From the NCBI RefSeq assembly GCF_004343585.1, contig NZ_SLYW01000001.1, positions 496,001 to 560,000 on the forward strand: DNA of 64,000 nucleotides, given 5' to 3'. The notes beneath the pieces were generated by a model. The model did not search any database and was not told the origin of the DNA. It saw nothing but the letters and a program-made list of their open reading frames with translations. The stretch is from Neorhizobium sp. JUb45 (GTDB lineage Bacteria > Pseudomonadota > Alphaproteobacteria > Rhizobiales > Rhizobiaceae). Below, one piece after another: positions 45,403 through 54,113 of this stretch; the stretch's first letter is position 1; each line of letters opens with the position of its first letter. The translations under genes and the position numbers were made by a program.

Positions 45403-47214
45403 ATGATCCTTGAACTGCAGAATGCCATTCTCGAAATGATCGCGCGCGGTGAGCCGCTCGAAAAGACCATCGATCTTCTGTGCCGCGAGGTGGAGGTGAT
45501 CGCCCCCGATATCGTGTGCTCGGTTCTTTCCGTCCGGGAAGGGCTTTTGCATCCGCTGGCCGGCCCGTCGCTGCCGCCGCATTTTTCCGCGGCTGTCGAT
45601 AACCATCCGATCGGCCCTGCGGTCGGGTCCTGCGGCACCGCCGCCTTTATCGGCCAGCCTGTTGTCGTCGATGATATTGCCACCGATCCGCGCTGGAGTG
45701 AATTCAAGTTTCTGGCGCTGCCGCTTGGTCTCGTTGCGTGCTGGTCCTCGCCGATCATGGTGGGCGACAGGGTGGCGGCAACCTTTGCCTTCTATTTTCG
45801 CGAAAACCGCGGCCCCAACGAAACCGAAAAGCAGATCGTCGAGGCCTGCGTGCATCTCTGCTCGATCGCCATAGAGCGCAACGAACGGGTGATGGAACGC
45901 GAGCGGCTGACCTATACCGACGCGCTGACCGGCCTTCCCAATCGGGCGCGTTTCAACAAGGTGCTGGCAGGACTCGACAATGCCATCAGCCCATGGGGCA
46001 TCCTTCTCGTCGATATCGACAATCTCAAACTGGCCAATGACACGTTTGGCCATGCCGCCGGCGATGGCCTGATCCAGACGGTTGCCAGCCGCGCATCGGC
46101 CCTTGGCGGGCCGGACAGCACATTCCGGCTCGGCGGCGACGAGTTCGCCATCATCGTCTATCGGGGCAATGCTCCGAATGATCTGGAGAGGATGGCAAGC
46201 GACATCCTGTCGGCACTGTCCGCGGCCTGCAATTGTGCCGGCCATGTGGTTTTCCCGAAAGCCACGATCGGCGGCGCGCTTGCCGGCGAGGACGAGACGC
46301 CCGACACCGTGCTGCAGAATGCCGATCTGGCGCTTTACCATGCCAAGGAGCGCAGCCGCGGCCAGTATCTGCAGTTTTCCGAGGGGCTGGGCACCGCCAT
46401 CACCCGCCGTTTCCGTGCCATCCGCGATGTCGGGCTGGCGCTGGCGCAGGCCCGCATGCATGCCTGGTACCAGCCGATCGTGCGGCTCGACACGCGTCGG
46501 GTGGTCGGTTTCGAGGCGTTGGCCCGCATGCGCACGCCGGGCGGCGATATCGTTTCGGCCGGGCATTTTCACGAAGCCACCAAGGATGCGCAGGTGGCCG
46601 CCGAACTCACCCAGCGCATGCTGGAGCAGGTGGCACGCGACATGCGCGTCTGGCTGGACGAGGGGCTGCCGCTGCAACATGTTGGCGTCAACCTGTCGGC
46701 TGCCGACCTTGCCGGCGGCAATCTCAACGAGCGCATCTGCACCGTGTTCGCCGATGCCGGCGTTCCGCTGAAACACGTGATCGTCGAAGTCACCGAATCC
46801 GTCTATTTCGGGCAGGGCGGGTTCGATATCGGCGACGAGATCCGACGTCTGCGGGCAAGCGGCCTGCGCGTCGCGCTCGACGACTTTGGCACCGGGTTTG
46901 CCTCGCTGACGCATCTGCTGACGGTGCCGGTGGATATCATCAAGATCGACAAATCCTTTACCGACCGACTGCGCCCGCGCGATCCGGCTGCCTTCATCGT
47001 CGAGGGTATCATCGATATCGCCCGAAAACTCGGCATCCGCGTGGTGGCGGAAGGCATCGAGGAAAATGCGCAGGCGGTGCAGCTGATGGATCTCGGCTGC
47101 GCGCTGGGGCAGGGTTACCTGTTTTCCAAGGCGGTCGATCGCGATGCCGCGGCGGTGCTTTTGCGGCATTCGGCGCAGAGGCCTGAGGAGGTTGGCGCGA
47201 ACAGGCGGGCGTGA
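45403..47214 (+). CDS. GAF-GGDEF-EAL cyclic-di-GMP signalling protein
   Basis: A 603-residue cytosolic protein. N-terminal GAF domain (about residues 15-160; AVGSCGTAAFIGQPVVVDDI), then a GGDEF domain with an intact active-site RLGGDEFAI, then an EAL domain with FEALAR, VEVTES, ALDDFGTGFASL, DIIKIDKSFT, VVAEGIEE and QGYLFSKA. Both catalytic motifs look complete, so it could synthesise or degrade c-di-GMP depending on the GAF ligand. Start is uncertain: ATG 45403 or GTG 45364. Confidence 0.93.
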   Translation: MILELQNAILEMIARGEPLEKTIDLLCREVEVIAPDIVCSVLSVREGLLHPLAGPSLPPHFSAAVDNHPIGPAVGSCGTAAFIGQPVVVDDIATDPRWSEFKFLALPLGLVACWSSPIMVGDRVAATFAFYFRENRGPNETEKQIVEACVHLCSIAIERNERVMERERLTYTDALTGLPNRARFNKVLAGLDNAISPWGILLVDIDNLKLANDTFGHAAGDGLIQTVASRASALGGPDSTFRLGGDEFAIIVYRGNAPNDLERMASDILSALSAACNCAGHVVFPKATIGGALAGEDETPDTVLQNADLALYHAKERSRGQYLQFSEGLGTAITRRFRAIRDVGLALAQARMHAWYQPIVRLDTRRVVGFEALARMRTPGGDIVSAGHFHEATKDAQVAAELTQRMLEQVARDMRVWLDEGLPLQHVGVNLSAADLAGGNLNERICTVFADAGVPLKHVIVEVTESVYFGQGGFDIGDEIRRLRASGLRVALDDFGTGFASLTHLLTVPVDIIKIDKSFTDRLRPRDPAAFIVEGIIDIARKLGIRVVAEGIEENAQAVQLMDLGCALGQGYLFSKAVDRDAAAVLLRHSAQRPEEVGANRRA

Positions 47215-47275
47215 GGGGAATAGCGGCGCTTCGGAGTGCTTGCCTTGCCTTGGCAATCCGTGACAGTTTTGGCGC

Positions 47276-48448
47276 ATGATCCTGACCATCGCCATTTCGG
47301 GCTACCGCTCCCTTCGCAACCTCGTTCTGCCACTCGAAAAGCTCACTGTCGTTACCGGTGCAAACGGCGCGGGAAAGTCGAGTTTTTATCGCGCCCTGCG
47401 ACTGCTTAGCGATGTTGCGCAGGGGCGGGCCATCGCATCGCTTGCGGCAGAAGGTGGGCTTCAATCAACGATCTGGGCCGGGCCGGAGGCTTTTTCACGC
47501 GGCATGAAGGATGGCAGCGTGCCCGTGCAGGGGACGATGCGGAAAAATCCGGTGGCGCTGAAACTGGGATTTGCCTCGGAAGATTACGGTTATGCGATCG
47601 ATCTGGGTCTGCCGCCGCCGCCGATGCCATCACCGCCGCCGCCAGTCTATTTTGCGCTCGATCCCGAAATAAAGGCAGAGGCGGTCTGGGCGGGCGAGGA
47701 ACTGAGCCGTCGCAACGTTTTCGCGGAACGCAGAGGCCCGGTCGTCACCGCATTGTCGGCAAGTGCCCAGCGGCAGGTGCTGCTGCATGATCTGGCTTCG
47801 TTCGAAAGCATGATGACGCAATCGGCCGATCCGAAAAACCTGCCCGAGCTTCTTTATCTGCGCGCTCAGATGAACGGCTGGCGCTTTTACGATCATTTCC
47901 GCACCGACCCACAGGCGCCCGTTCGTCAGGTGCAGGTTGGCACCAGAACGCCGGTCCTGTCGTCCGATGGTGCCGATCTGGCGGCCGCCGTCGCCACCAT
48001 TCTGGAAATCGGTGATGTTTCGGCTTTCCACGACGCCATCGAGGACGCCTTTCCCGGCAGTTCCGTCGAAATCATCGAGGATCGCGGCCGCTTCGAGCTT
48101 CTGATGCGGCAAAGGGGCCTGTTGCGGCCGCTATCGGCCGGCGAACTGTCCGATGGCACCCTTCGTTATCTGCTGCTCGTGGCGGCCTTGATGACGCCCC
48201 GGCCGCCAGCCCTGATGGTGTTGAACGAACCTGAAACCAGTCTGCATCCGAGCCTGCTTGCGCCTCTATCCCGCCTGATCGCGCAGGCTTGCAAGCGCTC
48301 GCAGATGATCGTCGTGTCCCATGCCGGTGAACTGGTGTCGGAACTGGGCGCTGATGGCGGCGCTCTGATGGTGACGCTGACCAAGGTGCTTGGTGAGACT
48401 GTGGCAGAAGGGATCGACGCGCCTGCCTGGACCTGGCCGGCGCGTTGA
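47276..48448 (+). CDS. AAA-family / RecF-like predicted ATPase (COG4637-like)
   Basis: A 390-residue ABC/SMC-type ATPase. Walker A is VVTGANGAGKSSFYRALRLL near residue 30; LSAGELSDGTLRYLLLVAAL is the signature motif, LMVLNEPETSLHPSLLAPLS Walker B, and VSHAGEL the switch His. A proline-rich insertion (LPPPPMPSPPPPVYF, about residues 112-126) lies between. Family members occur singly in many genomes; the role is unclear. No partner gene with nuclease or reverse-transcriptase features is adjacent. Confidence 0.87.
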   Translation: MILTIAISGYRSLRNLVLPLEKLTVVTGANGAGKSSFYRALRLLSDVAQGRAIASLAAEGGLQSTIWAGPEAFSRGMKDGSVPVQGTMRKNPVALKLGFASEDYGYAIDLGLPPPPMPSPPPPVYFALDPEIKAEAVWAGEELSRRNVFAERRGPVVTALSASAQRQVLLHDLASFESMMTQSADPKNLPELLYLRAQMNGWRFYDHFRTDPQAPVRQVQVGTRTPVLSSDGADLAAAVATILEIGDVSAFHDAIEDAFPGSSVEIIEDRGRFELLMRQRGLLRPLSAGELSDGTLRYLLLVAALMTPRPPALMVLNEPETSLHPSLLAPLSRLIAQACKRSQMIVVSHAGELVSELGADGGALMVTLTKVLGETVAEGIDAPAWTWPAR

Positions 48449-48530
48449 AACATTGCCAGCCCAAAGCCGACACAATCTCCTGTCATCATTTGCGGGCGCA
48501 GGCTGATGCGCATTGGTGGGAGATCGTCAC

Positions 48531-48863
48531 ATGAGCAATTCCTGTCCCGTCGTCACGCCGGCCGAACGGCAGGTGGCCGATACCCTTCAGCGTGTCGGCG
48601 AAGGACTGACGGTGGCGGTCCAGAGGGCACTGGAAGAGGCGACGCAGCAAGCCGCCGGGGAGTGGCCGGCCGGTGATCCGACGCTTGCTCCGCCACCTTA
48701 CGAATATTTCGCCGCCGTGGTGCATCAGAAGATGTTTCTGCTTCTGTGCGGTGCCGATACGGAGACGATGACGGGCGGTGATCCGGTTCTTGCCGGCCAT
48801 CTCATCCGCAATCAGCAGAACATCGTTGCCCATTACTGGACGGATGACGGGCAGGGCGATTGA
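48531..48863 (+). CDS. Hypothetical protein (110 aa)
   Basis: A soluble, slightly acidic 110-residue protein. GGGAG lies 9 nt before the ATG at 48531. Predicted mostly helical: PAERQVADTLQRVGEGLTVA, then PYEYFAAVVHQKMFLLLCGA and a C-terminal GHLIRNQQNIVAHYWTDDG. I do not recognise a family. It follows the ATPase by 82 bp on the same strand and may be cotranscribed. Confidence 0.65.
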   Translation: MSNSCPVVTPAERQVADTLQRVGEGLTVAVQRALEEATQQAAGEWPAGDPTLAPPPYEYFAAVVHQKMFLLLCGADTETMTGGDPVLAGHLIRNQQNIVAHYWTDDGQGD

Positions 48864-49066
48864 GGTGAGGCCACTGCCATCCGAACTCCGGAGGCAAAAG
48901 CAGCCTTGCATATGCCGCCAGACTGCCCCGCGCCGGCTCGTCTTGCGCAGACACGCATTCCTTTCTATATCCGGCAGATGAAATTAAGCCCGGTTGCGGT
49001 CGATCCCGCATCCCGGCAAACATCAGCCGCTCCCATTCGAGCGCCAAACCATATCGAGAGAGTTTC

Positions 49067-50263
49067 GTGAACACGCTGGATTTTGACAAGAGGCCGGAAG
49101 ACACGCGCGTTGTCGTCGCCATGTCGGGCGGCGTGGATTCCTCGGTCGTGGCCGGCCTTCTGAAGCGGCAGGGTTATGACGTGCTGGGCATCACGCTGCA
49201 GCTTTACGACCATGGCGCTGCCGTCCACCGTGCCGGCTCCTGCTGCGCAGGACAGGATATCGACGATGCCCGCCGTGTGTCCGAAACGCTCGGCATTCCG
49301 CACTACGTGCTCGATTACGAAAAGCGTTTTCGCGATGCGGTGATCAATCCGTTCGCCGAAGCCTATGCAATGGGCGAAACGCCGATCCCATGTGTTGCCT
49401 GCAACCAGACGGTCAAGTTCGCCGATCTTTTGGCGACGGCGCGCGAACTCGGTGCCGATGCGCTGGCGACCGGCCATTACATTCGCTCGGCGCTCAATCC
49501 TTCGCCGGAAAATCCGAACCGCCGCGCGCTTTATCGCCCGACCGATGCCGATCGCGACCAGAGCTGGTTCCTGTTCGCCACCACGCAGGAGCAGATCGAT
49601 TACCTGCGCTTTCCGCTCGGTGGCATGGGCAAGGCACAGGTGCGCGAACTTGCCGAAGAAATGGGCCTCGTCGTCGCCAAGAAGGCCGACAGCCAGGACA
49701 TCTGTTTCGTGCCGGCCGGCAAATATGCGGATATCATCAACAAGGTGAAGCCGAATGCGGCGCTGGGTGGCGATATCGTCCATATGGACGGCCGCGTGCT
49801 CGGCCGCCATGACGGCATCCTGCATTACACGATCGGCCAGCGCCGCGGCATCGGTGTCGCCACCGGCGAACCGCTTTACGTGGTCTATCTCGATGCCCGC
49901 TCGCGCCGTGTCATCGTCGGCCCGAAGGAAGCGCTCGATACGCACCGCGTCTACCTGCGCGACGTGAACTGGATCGGCGACGGCTCGCTTGCCGCCGACG
50001 CGGCGGACGGTTTTGCCTGCTTTGCCAAGGTGCGCTCCACACGCCCGCCGGCACCGGCGGTGCTTCGTGCCGATGAAAACGGCATCTATGTCGATCTGGC
50101 CATCGGCGAAGCGGGTGTCGCGCCGGGGCAGGCCTGCGTCCTCTATTCCGGCGAAGGTGCCGATTCGCGCGTTTATGGCGGCGGCTTCATCGAACGGTCG
50201 GAACGCGCGGCCGAGGCGGAACTGGCATTGAAGGCATTGTTGTCCACATCTGTTGCGGCCTGA
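49067..50263 (+). CDS. mnmA: tRNA-specific 2-thiouridylase MnmA
   Basis: A 398-residue enzyme. P-loop [15 protein letters not shown], catalytic Cys in [16 protein letters not shown] and the second in [16 protein letters not shown], with [20 protein letters not shown] in the middle domain. It thiolates U34 of tRNA-Glu, -Gln and -Lys. The start is a GTG at 49067. A strong promoter and tRNA gene follow, so this may be the last gene of its transcript. Confidence 0.96.
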   Translation: MNTLDFDKRPEDTRVVVAMSGGVDSSVVAGLLKRQGYDVLGITLQLYDHGAAVHRAGSCCAGQDIDDARRVSETLGIPHYVLDYEKRFRDAVINPFAEAYAMGETPIPCVACNQTVKFADLLATARELGADALATGHYIRSALNPSPENPNRRALYRPTDADRDQSWFLFATTQEQIDYLRFPLGGMGKAQVRELAEEMGLVVAKKADSQDICFVPAGKYADIINKVKPNAALGGDIVHMDGRVLGRHDGILHYTIGQRRGIGVATGEPLYVVYLDARSRRVIVGPKEALDTHRVYLRDVNWIGDGSLAADAADGFACFAKVRSTRPPAPAVLRADENGIYVDLAIGEAGVAPGQACVLYSGEGADSRVYGGGFIERSERAAEAELALKALLSTSVAA

Positions 50264-50331
50264 AATCCGGGCTTATCGGCAGGGGAGGAAAGAACGATCC
50301 TAGTCTCCCCGAATTTTTGCCGAAAGCCTGC

Positions 50332-50360
50332 TTGACACTTTGGTGACACGGGTCTTATAA
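50332..50360 (+). promoter_or_regulatory. Sigma-70-type promoter of tRNA-Met
   Basis: TTGACA (50332-50337), 17-bp spacer, TTATAA (50355-50360), placing the transcript start about 44 nt before the tRNA. Confidence 0.8.
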
Positions 50361-50410
50361 GCCGCACATCAAACGGCGGGACGATCGAAAACGATCTTGC
50401 CAACCGGTGT

Positions 50411-50487
50411 GGCTGGGTAGCTCAGTTGGTGAGAGCGCAGGATTCATAACCCTGAGGTCGGCGGTTCAATTCCGCCCCCCGCTACCA
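50411..50487 (+). tRNA. tRNA-Met (CAT anticodon)
   Basis: A 77-nt cloverleaf with encoded CCA. D arm GCTCAGTTGGTGAGAGC, anticodon arm CAGGATTCATAACCCTG (anticodon CAT), T arm GGCGGTTCAATTCCGCC. The acceptor stem GGCTGGG / CCCCGCT has a G-U at 1-72 and a T4-C69 mismatch, unusual in a functional tRNA. It lacks initiator features, so it is elongator Met or, less likely, an Ile(CAU) tRNA modified by TilS. Its last 10 bases plus 5 bp are duplicated at 51611. Confidence 0.9.
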
Positions 50488-50492
50488 AATTT
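50478..50492 (+). repeat. Direct repeat at tRNA 3' end (att-like, left)
   Basis: CCCGCTACCAAATTT, comprising the last 10 bases of tRNA-Met and 5 bases beyond. The identical 15-mer recurs at 51611-51625. Confidence 0.7.
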
Positions 50493-50657
50493 CCCTTTCT
50501 TTACATCCGATCCATACAAGGTTTTTTGGTTCACGAAAGTGTCGAGCCGCCTTTTCGTGGTTTCCGCCATAGCCTTCGGATAACGGATATAAGCGGATGA
50601 CACATGCCTAGCCCCTCGCTATGAGACCAGTACGTCAGTGTATGGGGGCATGCAGAC

Positions 50658-51494
50658 ATGAATTTCAATCTTCTCAAGGCGCTTATTTTCCCTTCAAAGC
50701 GAGATCGTTATCTCACGCGCCTCTGGAAACAGAGGGGCACGATAGATCCCGGTCTGGTGGTCACCGGCTGCATTTCGGCCGGTATCGATACGCTCGGGTT
50801 TCGATATCTCGGAAAATATCCTGTCCTGCTCGATGTTCACGGCCAAAGCATCCCGGAATCGGTTTTGAGACATGGCCATTTCCAGTTCGACCTGTTCGAA
50901 ACCCTTGCTGATATCTACCCGCGACGCGATGTTCGTTTCATCAACATTGGCGCAAACATCGGGACCTCATGTCTGAACGCTTATGAAGCTGGCTTTCGTG
51001 ATATCGTGGCATTCGAGCCGGTTGGCCGGAATTTCCATTTGCTCACCCACAATCTCGCGTCCATCGAAGCCGATATTCGCCATCAGGCTGTCGGCGATCA
51101 AAACGGTCGCCTCACGATCCATCTCAACCGGGGAAGCACCGGCATGAACTCGTTCATGCGAGATTATGGAGATGGCGGCGAAGAGGTCGAGATCGTTCGG
51201 CTGGATGATGCGATCGAACCGGTACCAAGTTTCCTCTGGATCGACACGGAAGGATACGAGGTTCACGTTTTGCGGGGAGCAGAGCGCCACCTTGCGGAAA
51301 GCGTGCAGGGTCTTTGCGTTGAAGTAACGCCATCGATACTGAAGGCAGAGGGACTTGCGGCACTCGAAGAGATTCTAAAGCGCCACTTTACGCGGTTTTA
51401 TCTCAACACGGGACCGGTACAGGAGTTGGACATCAAGCGCCTCACTGCGGATGGAAAGCATGGCAAGCAGATAGACCTGATCGCCCTGAAATGA
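50658..51494 (+). CDS. FkbM-family methyltransferase
   Basis: A 278-residue SAM-dependent methyltransferase. FINIGANIGTSCLNAYEAGF is the SAM-binding motif I, IVAFEPVGRNFHLLTHNLAS motif II, and LWIDTEGYEVHVLRGAERHL the FkbM hallmark. FkbM enzymes O-methylate sugars or polyketides; in rhizobia often nod-factor or surface-sugar modification. It is the only gene inside a 1.1-kb segment bounded by duplicated tRNA 3' ends, so it looks horizontally acquired. Confidence 0.9.
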   Translation: MNFNLLKALIFPSKRDRYLTRLWKQRGTIDPGLVVTGCISAGIDTLGFRYLGKYPVLLDVHGQSIPESVLRHGHFQFDLFETLADIYPRRDVRFINIGANIGTSCLNAYEAGFRDIVAFEPVGRNFHLLTHNLASIEADIRHQAVGDQNGRLTIHLNRGSTGMNSFMRDYGDGGEEVEIVRLDDAIEPVPSFLWIDTEGYEVHVLRGAERHLAESVQGLCVEVTPSILKAEGLAALEEILKRHFTRFYLNTGPVQELDIKRLTADGKHGKQIDLIALK

Positions 51495-51770
51495 CGATGC
51501 GGCCCCGTCCAGATTCACTATTTCTCCGCTTTGGAAAATAATGACCAGCGGGTCGTTTCCTCGATCAACGGCTGCGCCAACCGGCGACGCATTTCAGTCA
51601 CTGAATGTTTCCCGCTACCAAATTTTCTTCATACTATCATTGTCATCACGAATTCGGGCGCTGCTGATTGCATCCTTGGGCCCTGTCTGGCAGTGTTATC
51701 CCTAATTTGCAGGGCAGGCGTGCGATTCCGTGCATCCTGTCCAGCATCATAAGGGGAGCTCGAAACCGGT
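51495..51770. other. Right end of the tRNA-Met mini-island and flank
   Basis: No gene. It contains the second att-like repeat (51611-51625). Nothing resembling an integrase or transposase is present. Confidence 0.6.
51611..51625 (+). repeat. Direct repeat (att-like, right)
   Basis: Second copy of CCCGCTACCAAATTT, 1133 bp from the first, with no tRNA around it. Confidence 0.7.
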
Positions 51771-51989
51771 ATGAATTCCAAACGCTTCAACGAATGTCTG
51801 CGTGTCATTCGCTGGACGCCCATCAATATCGCTTCAGCATTGCAATGCGATCTCTCCTGGATCGAGGCGTTGGAGGCCGGAAACGAAGAGGTTCCGGAGG
51901 GCTTGGCAACATGGCTTGAGGCCTTGGCAAAGGTTCATGAAGCCGCGCCGCCGCCAAAAACTTTTGCGGGCCACAGGGCAAAACTCTGA
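51771..51989 (+). CDS. Small HTH-like hypothetical protein (72 aa)
   Basis: A 72-residue protein, ATG at 51771 with GGGGAG about 15 nt upstream. MNSKRFNECLRVIRWTPIN followed by IASALQCDLSWIEALEAGNE resembles a truncated Cro/XRE-type helix-turn-helix, with a Pro-containing tail. It is the first gene to the right of the putative island. Function unknown; it might be a genomic neighbour rather than part of the element. Confidence 0.6.
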   Translation: MNSKRFNECLRVIRWTPINIASALQCDLSWIEALEAGNEEVPEGLATWLEALAKVHEAAPPPKTFAGHRAKL

Positions 51990-52189
51990 TCGTTCAGCCA
52001 AAACACTTGCCAACATCTTCTGAGGTCATGTTCAAGACGCTCTGAACTTGTCTTTTGCTTCATTGTATCAGCTTTTATTTCACGTCCTGTGCGCTCAAGC
52101 TGGAACAAAAAAGCGTGAGTATGCGTTTCTCCGCCGTCAGACAATTGTGTGCGACCGGCTCAGGATGGGGCGGCGCCAAGGAGGAGCAA

Positions 52190-52534
52190 ATGCTGAAGTT
52201 CATTTCGACCGCCGGTCTGGCGCTGGCGATCAGCGCAGGCGCCCTGACCGGTGCCGTCACCACCGCACAGGCGCAGGACGTGCAGCTGCGTATCGGCCCC
52301 GATGGCATTCGCCCGGTCGTGCCGGATCGCGACCGTGATCGTTACGACCGCCGCGATGACCGCCGTGCTGGCGGCTGCAGCGAACGCGATGCCCGCCGTG
52401 CCGCCCGCGAATCCGGTCTGCGCGATGCCGAAGTGACCCGCGTCACCCGTCGCAGCATCACCGTCGAAGGTATGACCCGTCGTGGTCCTGACCGCATCAC
52501 CTTCGCCAATGAACGTGGTTGCCCGGAAATCTGA
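52190..52534 (+). CDS. Small exported protein (114 aa)
   Basis: Signal peptide MLKFISTAGLALAISAGALT to about TAQA, then a mature part rich in Asp/Arg (DRDRDRYDRRDDRRAGG) and a C-terminal basic, Cys-containing module (GCSERDARRAARESGLRDAE ... ANERGCPEI), reminiscent of rhizobial periplasmic 'antifreeze/heat-stable' small proteins. Start at 52190 has AAGGAGGA; the frame is open earlier. I do not recognise a defined family. Confidence 0.75.
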   Translation: MLKFISTAGLALAISAGALTGAVTTAQAQDVQLRIGPDGIRPVVPDRDRDRYDRRDDRRAGGCSERDARRAARESGLRDAEVTRVTRRSITVEGMTRRGPDRITFANERGCPEI

Positions 52535-52673
52535 TCCCGGCTCCTATGACGTTCGATGAAGCCCTGCCGACCCGGCGGGGCTTTTTCCATGGGATGACGG
52601 CAGAGCCCGCTTGAGCGCCGCCAACGCCCGGTCCATTGTCCACACCCTTCCGTCTCCACAGGAACAGTCTTCC

Positions 52674-53027
52674 ATGCCTTTCTCGCTCAGCCCTGCTGCC
52701 GTGTGGCCCATTGTCATGCTGGTCGCATCCAACGTGTTCATGACCTTCGCCTGGTACGGCCATCTCAAGCACAAGGGCAGCGCCATCTGGATCGCTATCG
52801 CGGCATCCTGGGGCATCGCCTTTTTCGAATATTGCCTAGCCGTGCCGGCCAACCGCATGGGCTCGGAAGTCTATACGACGGCGCAGCTGAAGACGATCCA
52901 GGAGGTCATCACCCTCATCGTCTTCGCCGGCTTTTCGGTGTTCTGGCTGGGTGAAAACCTGACCATCAACCATGTCATCGGTTTTGCCATGATCGCCATC
53001 GGCGCGTCGTTCATTTTTCGCGCCTGA
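52674..53027 (+). CDS. DMT-superfamily membrane protein (DUF486)
   Basis: A 117-residue protein with four membrane helices and the DUF486 signatures MLVASNVFMTFAWYGHLKH, SWGIAFFEYCLAVPANRMGS and ITLIVFAGFSVFWLGE. The family is a half-size member of the drug/metabolite transporter group. ATG at 52674 with CAGGAA upstream; the longer frame from 52611 is not needed. Confidence 0.9.
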   Translation: MPFSLSPAAVWPIVMLVASNVFMTFAWYGHLKHKGSAIWIAIAASWGIAFFEYCLAVPANRMGSEVYTTAQLKTIQEVITLIVFAGFSVFWLGENLTINHVIGFAMIAIGASFIFRA

Positions 53028-53139
53028 AACCGCGACAAGGCGGGGCAGATTGCCGCGCCTCACGGTCCAGCACTTGCTCCTCGCGTGCATTCGGCGATAG
53101 TTGCAATCGTCAAGTCATGCGCGCGGGAGGAATGCCGTC

Positions 53140-53559
53140 ATGGTGGGAGAGATAACCGACGAGCGGCATTATACGCCACTGCCGCCATTCGAAACCGGCA
53201 TACGCGGCCGCTGCCCGCGTTGCGGCAAGGGACATCTGTTCAACGGGTTTCTGACGCTGCGCCCCGATTGCGAAGTCTGCGGGCTGGATTATTCGTTTGC
53301 CGATCCGGCCGATGGCCCGGCCTTTTTCGTTATCTGCTTCGGCTGCGTGCCGAGCGTGGCGCTGGCCGTGTGGATCGAGGTGGCGCTGCAGGCACCCTAT
53401 TGGGTCCACCTGTTCACCTCGCTTCCCTTCATGCTGCTCACCTGCATACCGCCACTGCGGCCGCTGAAAGGCTGGCTGGTGGCCAGCCAGTATTTCTACA
53501 AGGCGCAACAGGGCGAGCTGGCACGGCGCGATGCGGCTGATGCTCCCAAATCTCCCTGA
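53140..53559 (+). CDS. DUF983 family membrane protein
   Basis: A 139-residue protein with a zinc-ribbon-like start (GRCPRCGKGHLFNGFL ... DCEVCGLDY), two CxxC pairs, followed by two membrane helices. This is the DUF983 layout, often found near cytochrome oxidase or heme genes in alphaproteobacteria. ATG at 53140 has GGGAGG 9 nt upstream; a TTG at 53101 is less likely. Confidence 0.88.
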   Translation: MVGEITDERHYTPLPPFETGIRGRCPRCGKGHLFNGFLTLRPDCEVCGLDYSFADPADGPAFFVICFGCVPSVALAVWIEVALQAPYWVHLFTSLPFMLLTCIPPLRPLKGWLVASQYFYKAQQGELARRDAADAPKSP

Positions 53560-53584
53560 TTTCCAGCTTTCGCTGGCCCGAGAC

Positions 53585-53610
53585 GGAACAAAGCGGTCGC
53601 TCAACTCATT
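53585..53610 (+). promoter_or_regulatory. Possible EcfG/RpoE2-type general-stress promoter
   Basis: GGAAC (53585-53589), 19-nt spacer, TT (53609-53610, within CATT). It fits GGAAC-N18/19-TT but the -10 is not CGTT, so weaker than its neighbours. Confidence 0.4.
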
Positions 53611-53636
53611 CGTCTCGTGCAATCAGGGAGCACATC

Positions 53637-53885
53637 ATGTCGGATGCGGAAGTCATCGAAAACGAACACCAGCGGCGTGCACTCGCCGTCGAAGGCGCGT
53701 TGATGCTGCTGATCGACGGACTGGCCTCGCGCGGCACGATTTCCGTGGACGAGGCGGAAGACATGCTGCGGGTCATCTCCAGCAGTTCGCAAGGGTCTGC
53801 CACGCGCGCGTCGAGTTCGATCAGGGTCATGAAACAGATCCGCAAGCTGCGCCGCGGTGATGGCATGGCGACGCCGGGCGCCTGA
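53637..53885 (+). CDS. Hypothetical protein (82 aa), possible stress gene
   Basis: AGGGAG lies 6 nt before the ATG. The protein is helical: an acidic start (MSDAEVIENEHQRRALAVEG), an amphipathic middle (ALMLLIDGLASRGTISVDEA), Ser-rich turn, and a basic end (VMKQIRKLRRGDG). No family recognised. A GGAAC-type promoter precedes it, and a stronger one follows it before the tandem micro-peptides. Confidence 0.65.
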   Translation: MSDAEVIENEHQRRALAVEGALMLLIDGLASRGTISVDEAEDMLRVISSSSQGSATRASSSIRVMKQIRKLRRGDGMATPGA

Positions 53886-53940
53886 TCCGGGGGATACGGA
53901 AAGCCTTAAAAACAAAGGCTTTCGACAGTGTCCCAAAAGC

Positions 53941-53966
53941 GGAACCTTTTCACGCCTTAAACCGTT
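53941..53966 (+). promoter_or_regulatory. EcfG/RpoE2-type general-stress promoter of the tandem micro-peptides
   Basis: GGAAC (53941-53945), 17-nt spacer, CGTT (53963-53966), a near-perfect match. It lies 33 bp before the first 24-codon gene. Confidence 0.75.
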
Positions 53967-53998
53967 CGCTTCACAACAAATAAAAAGGAGACTTCATC

Positions 53999-54073
53999 AT
54001 GAACAGCATCGTCTGGCTTGTCGGCGCCGTCGTCATCGTCATCGCCGTTCTCAATCTGGTTGGTTTTGCATAA
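53999..54073 (+). CDS. 24-aa hydrophobic micro-peptide 1
   Basis: ATG with AAAAAGGAG 7 nt upstream, 24 codons, TAA. Sequence MNSIVWLVGAVVIVIAV then LNLVGFA: a short polar N-terminus and one long Val/Ile-rich helix, enough to span the membrane. It was too short to be called by standard gene finders. The second copy 40 bp downstream shares 20 of 24 residues and its own strong ribosome-binding site, so both are very likely translated. Short hydrophobic peptides of similar pattern occur in rhizobial genomes; function is unknown. Confidence 0.8.
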   Translation: MNSIVWLVGAVVIVIAVLNLVGFA

Positions 54074-54113
54074 GCCGCCAAACACCTGATTTAAAAAAGG
54101 AAAGGAAATCATC

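Noticed and set aside
45352..47295. 647-codon frame antisense to the GGDEF-EAL gene
   Set aside because: Shadow frame; the plus-strand gene has all catalytic motifs.
47276..48863. ATPase plus neighbour considered as an anti-phage defence system
   Set aside because: No nuclease, reverse transcriptase, integrase or mobile context; surrounding genes are housekeeping.
51601..51630. Second tRNA 3' end considered as a separate tRNA gene
   Set aside because: Only 15 bp match; no D, anticodon or T arm precedes it.
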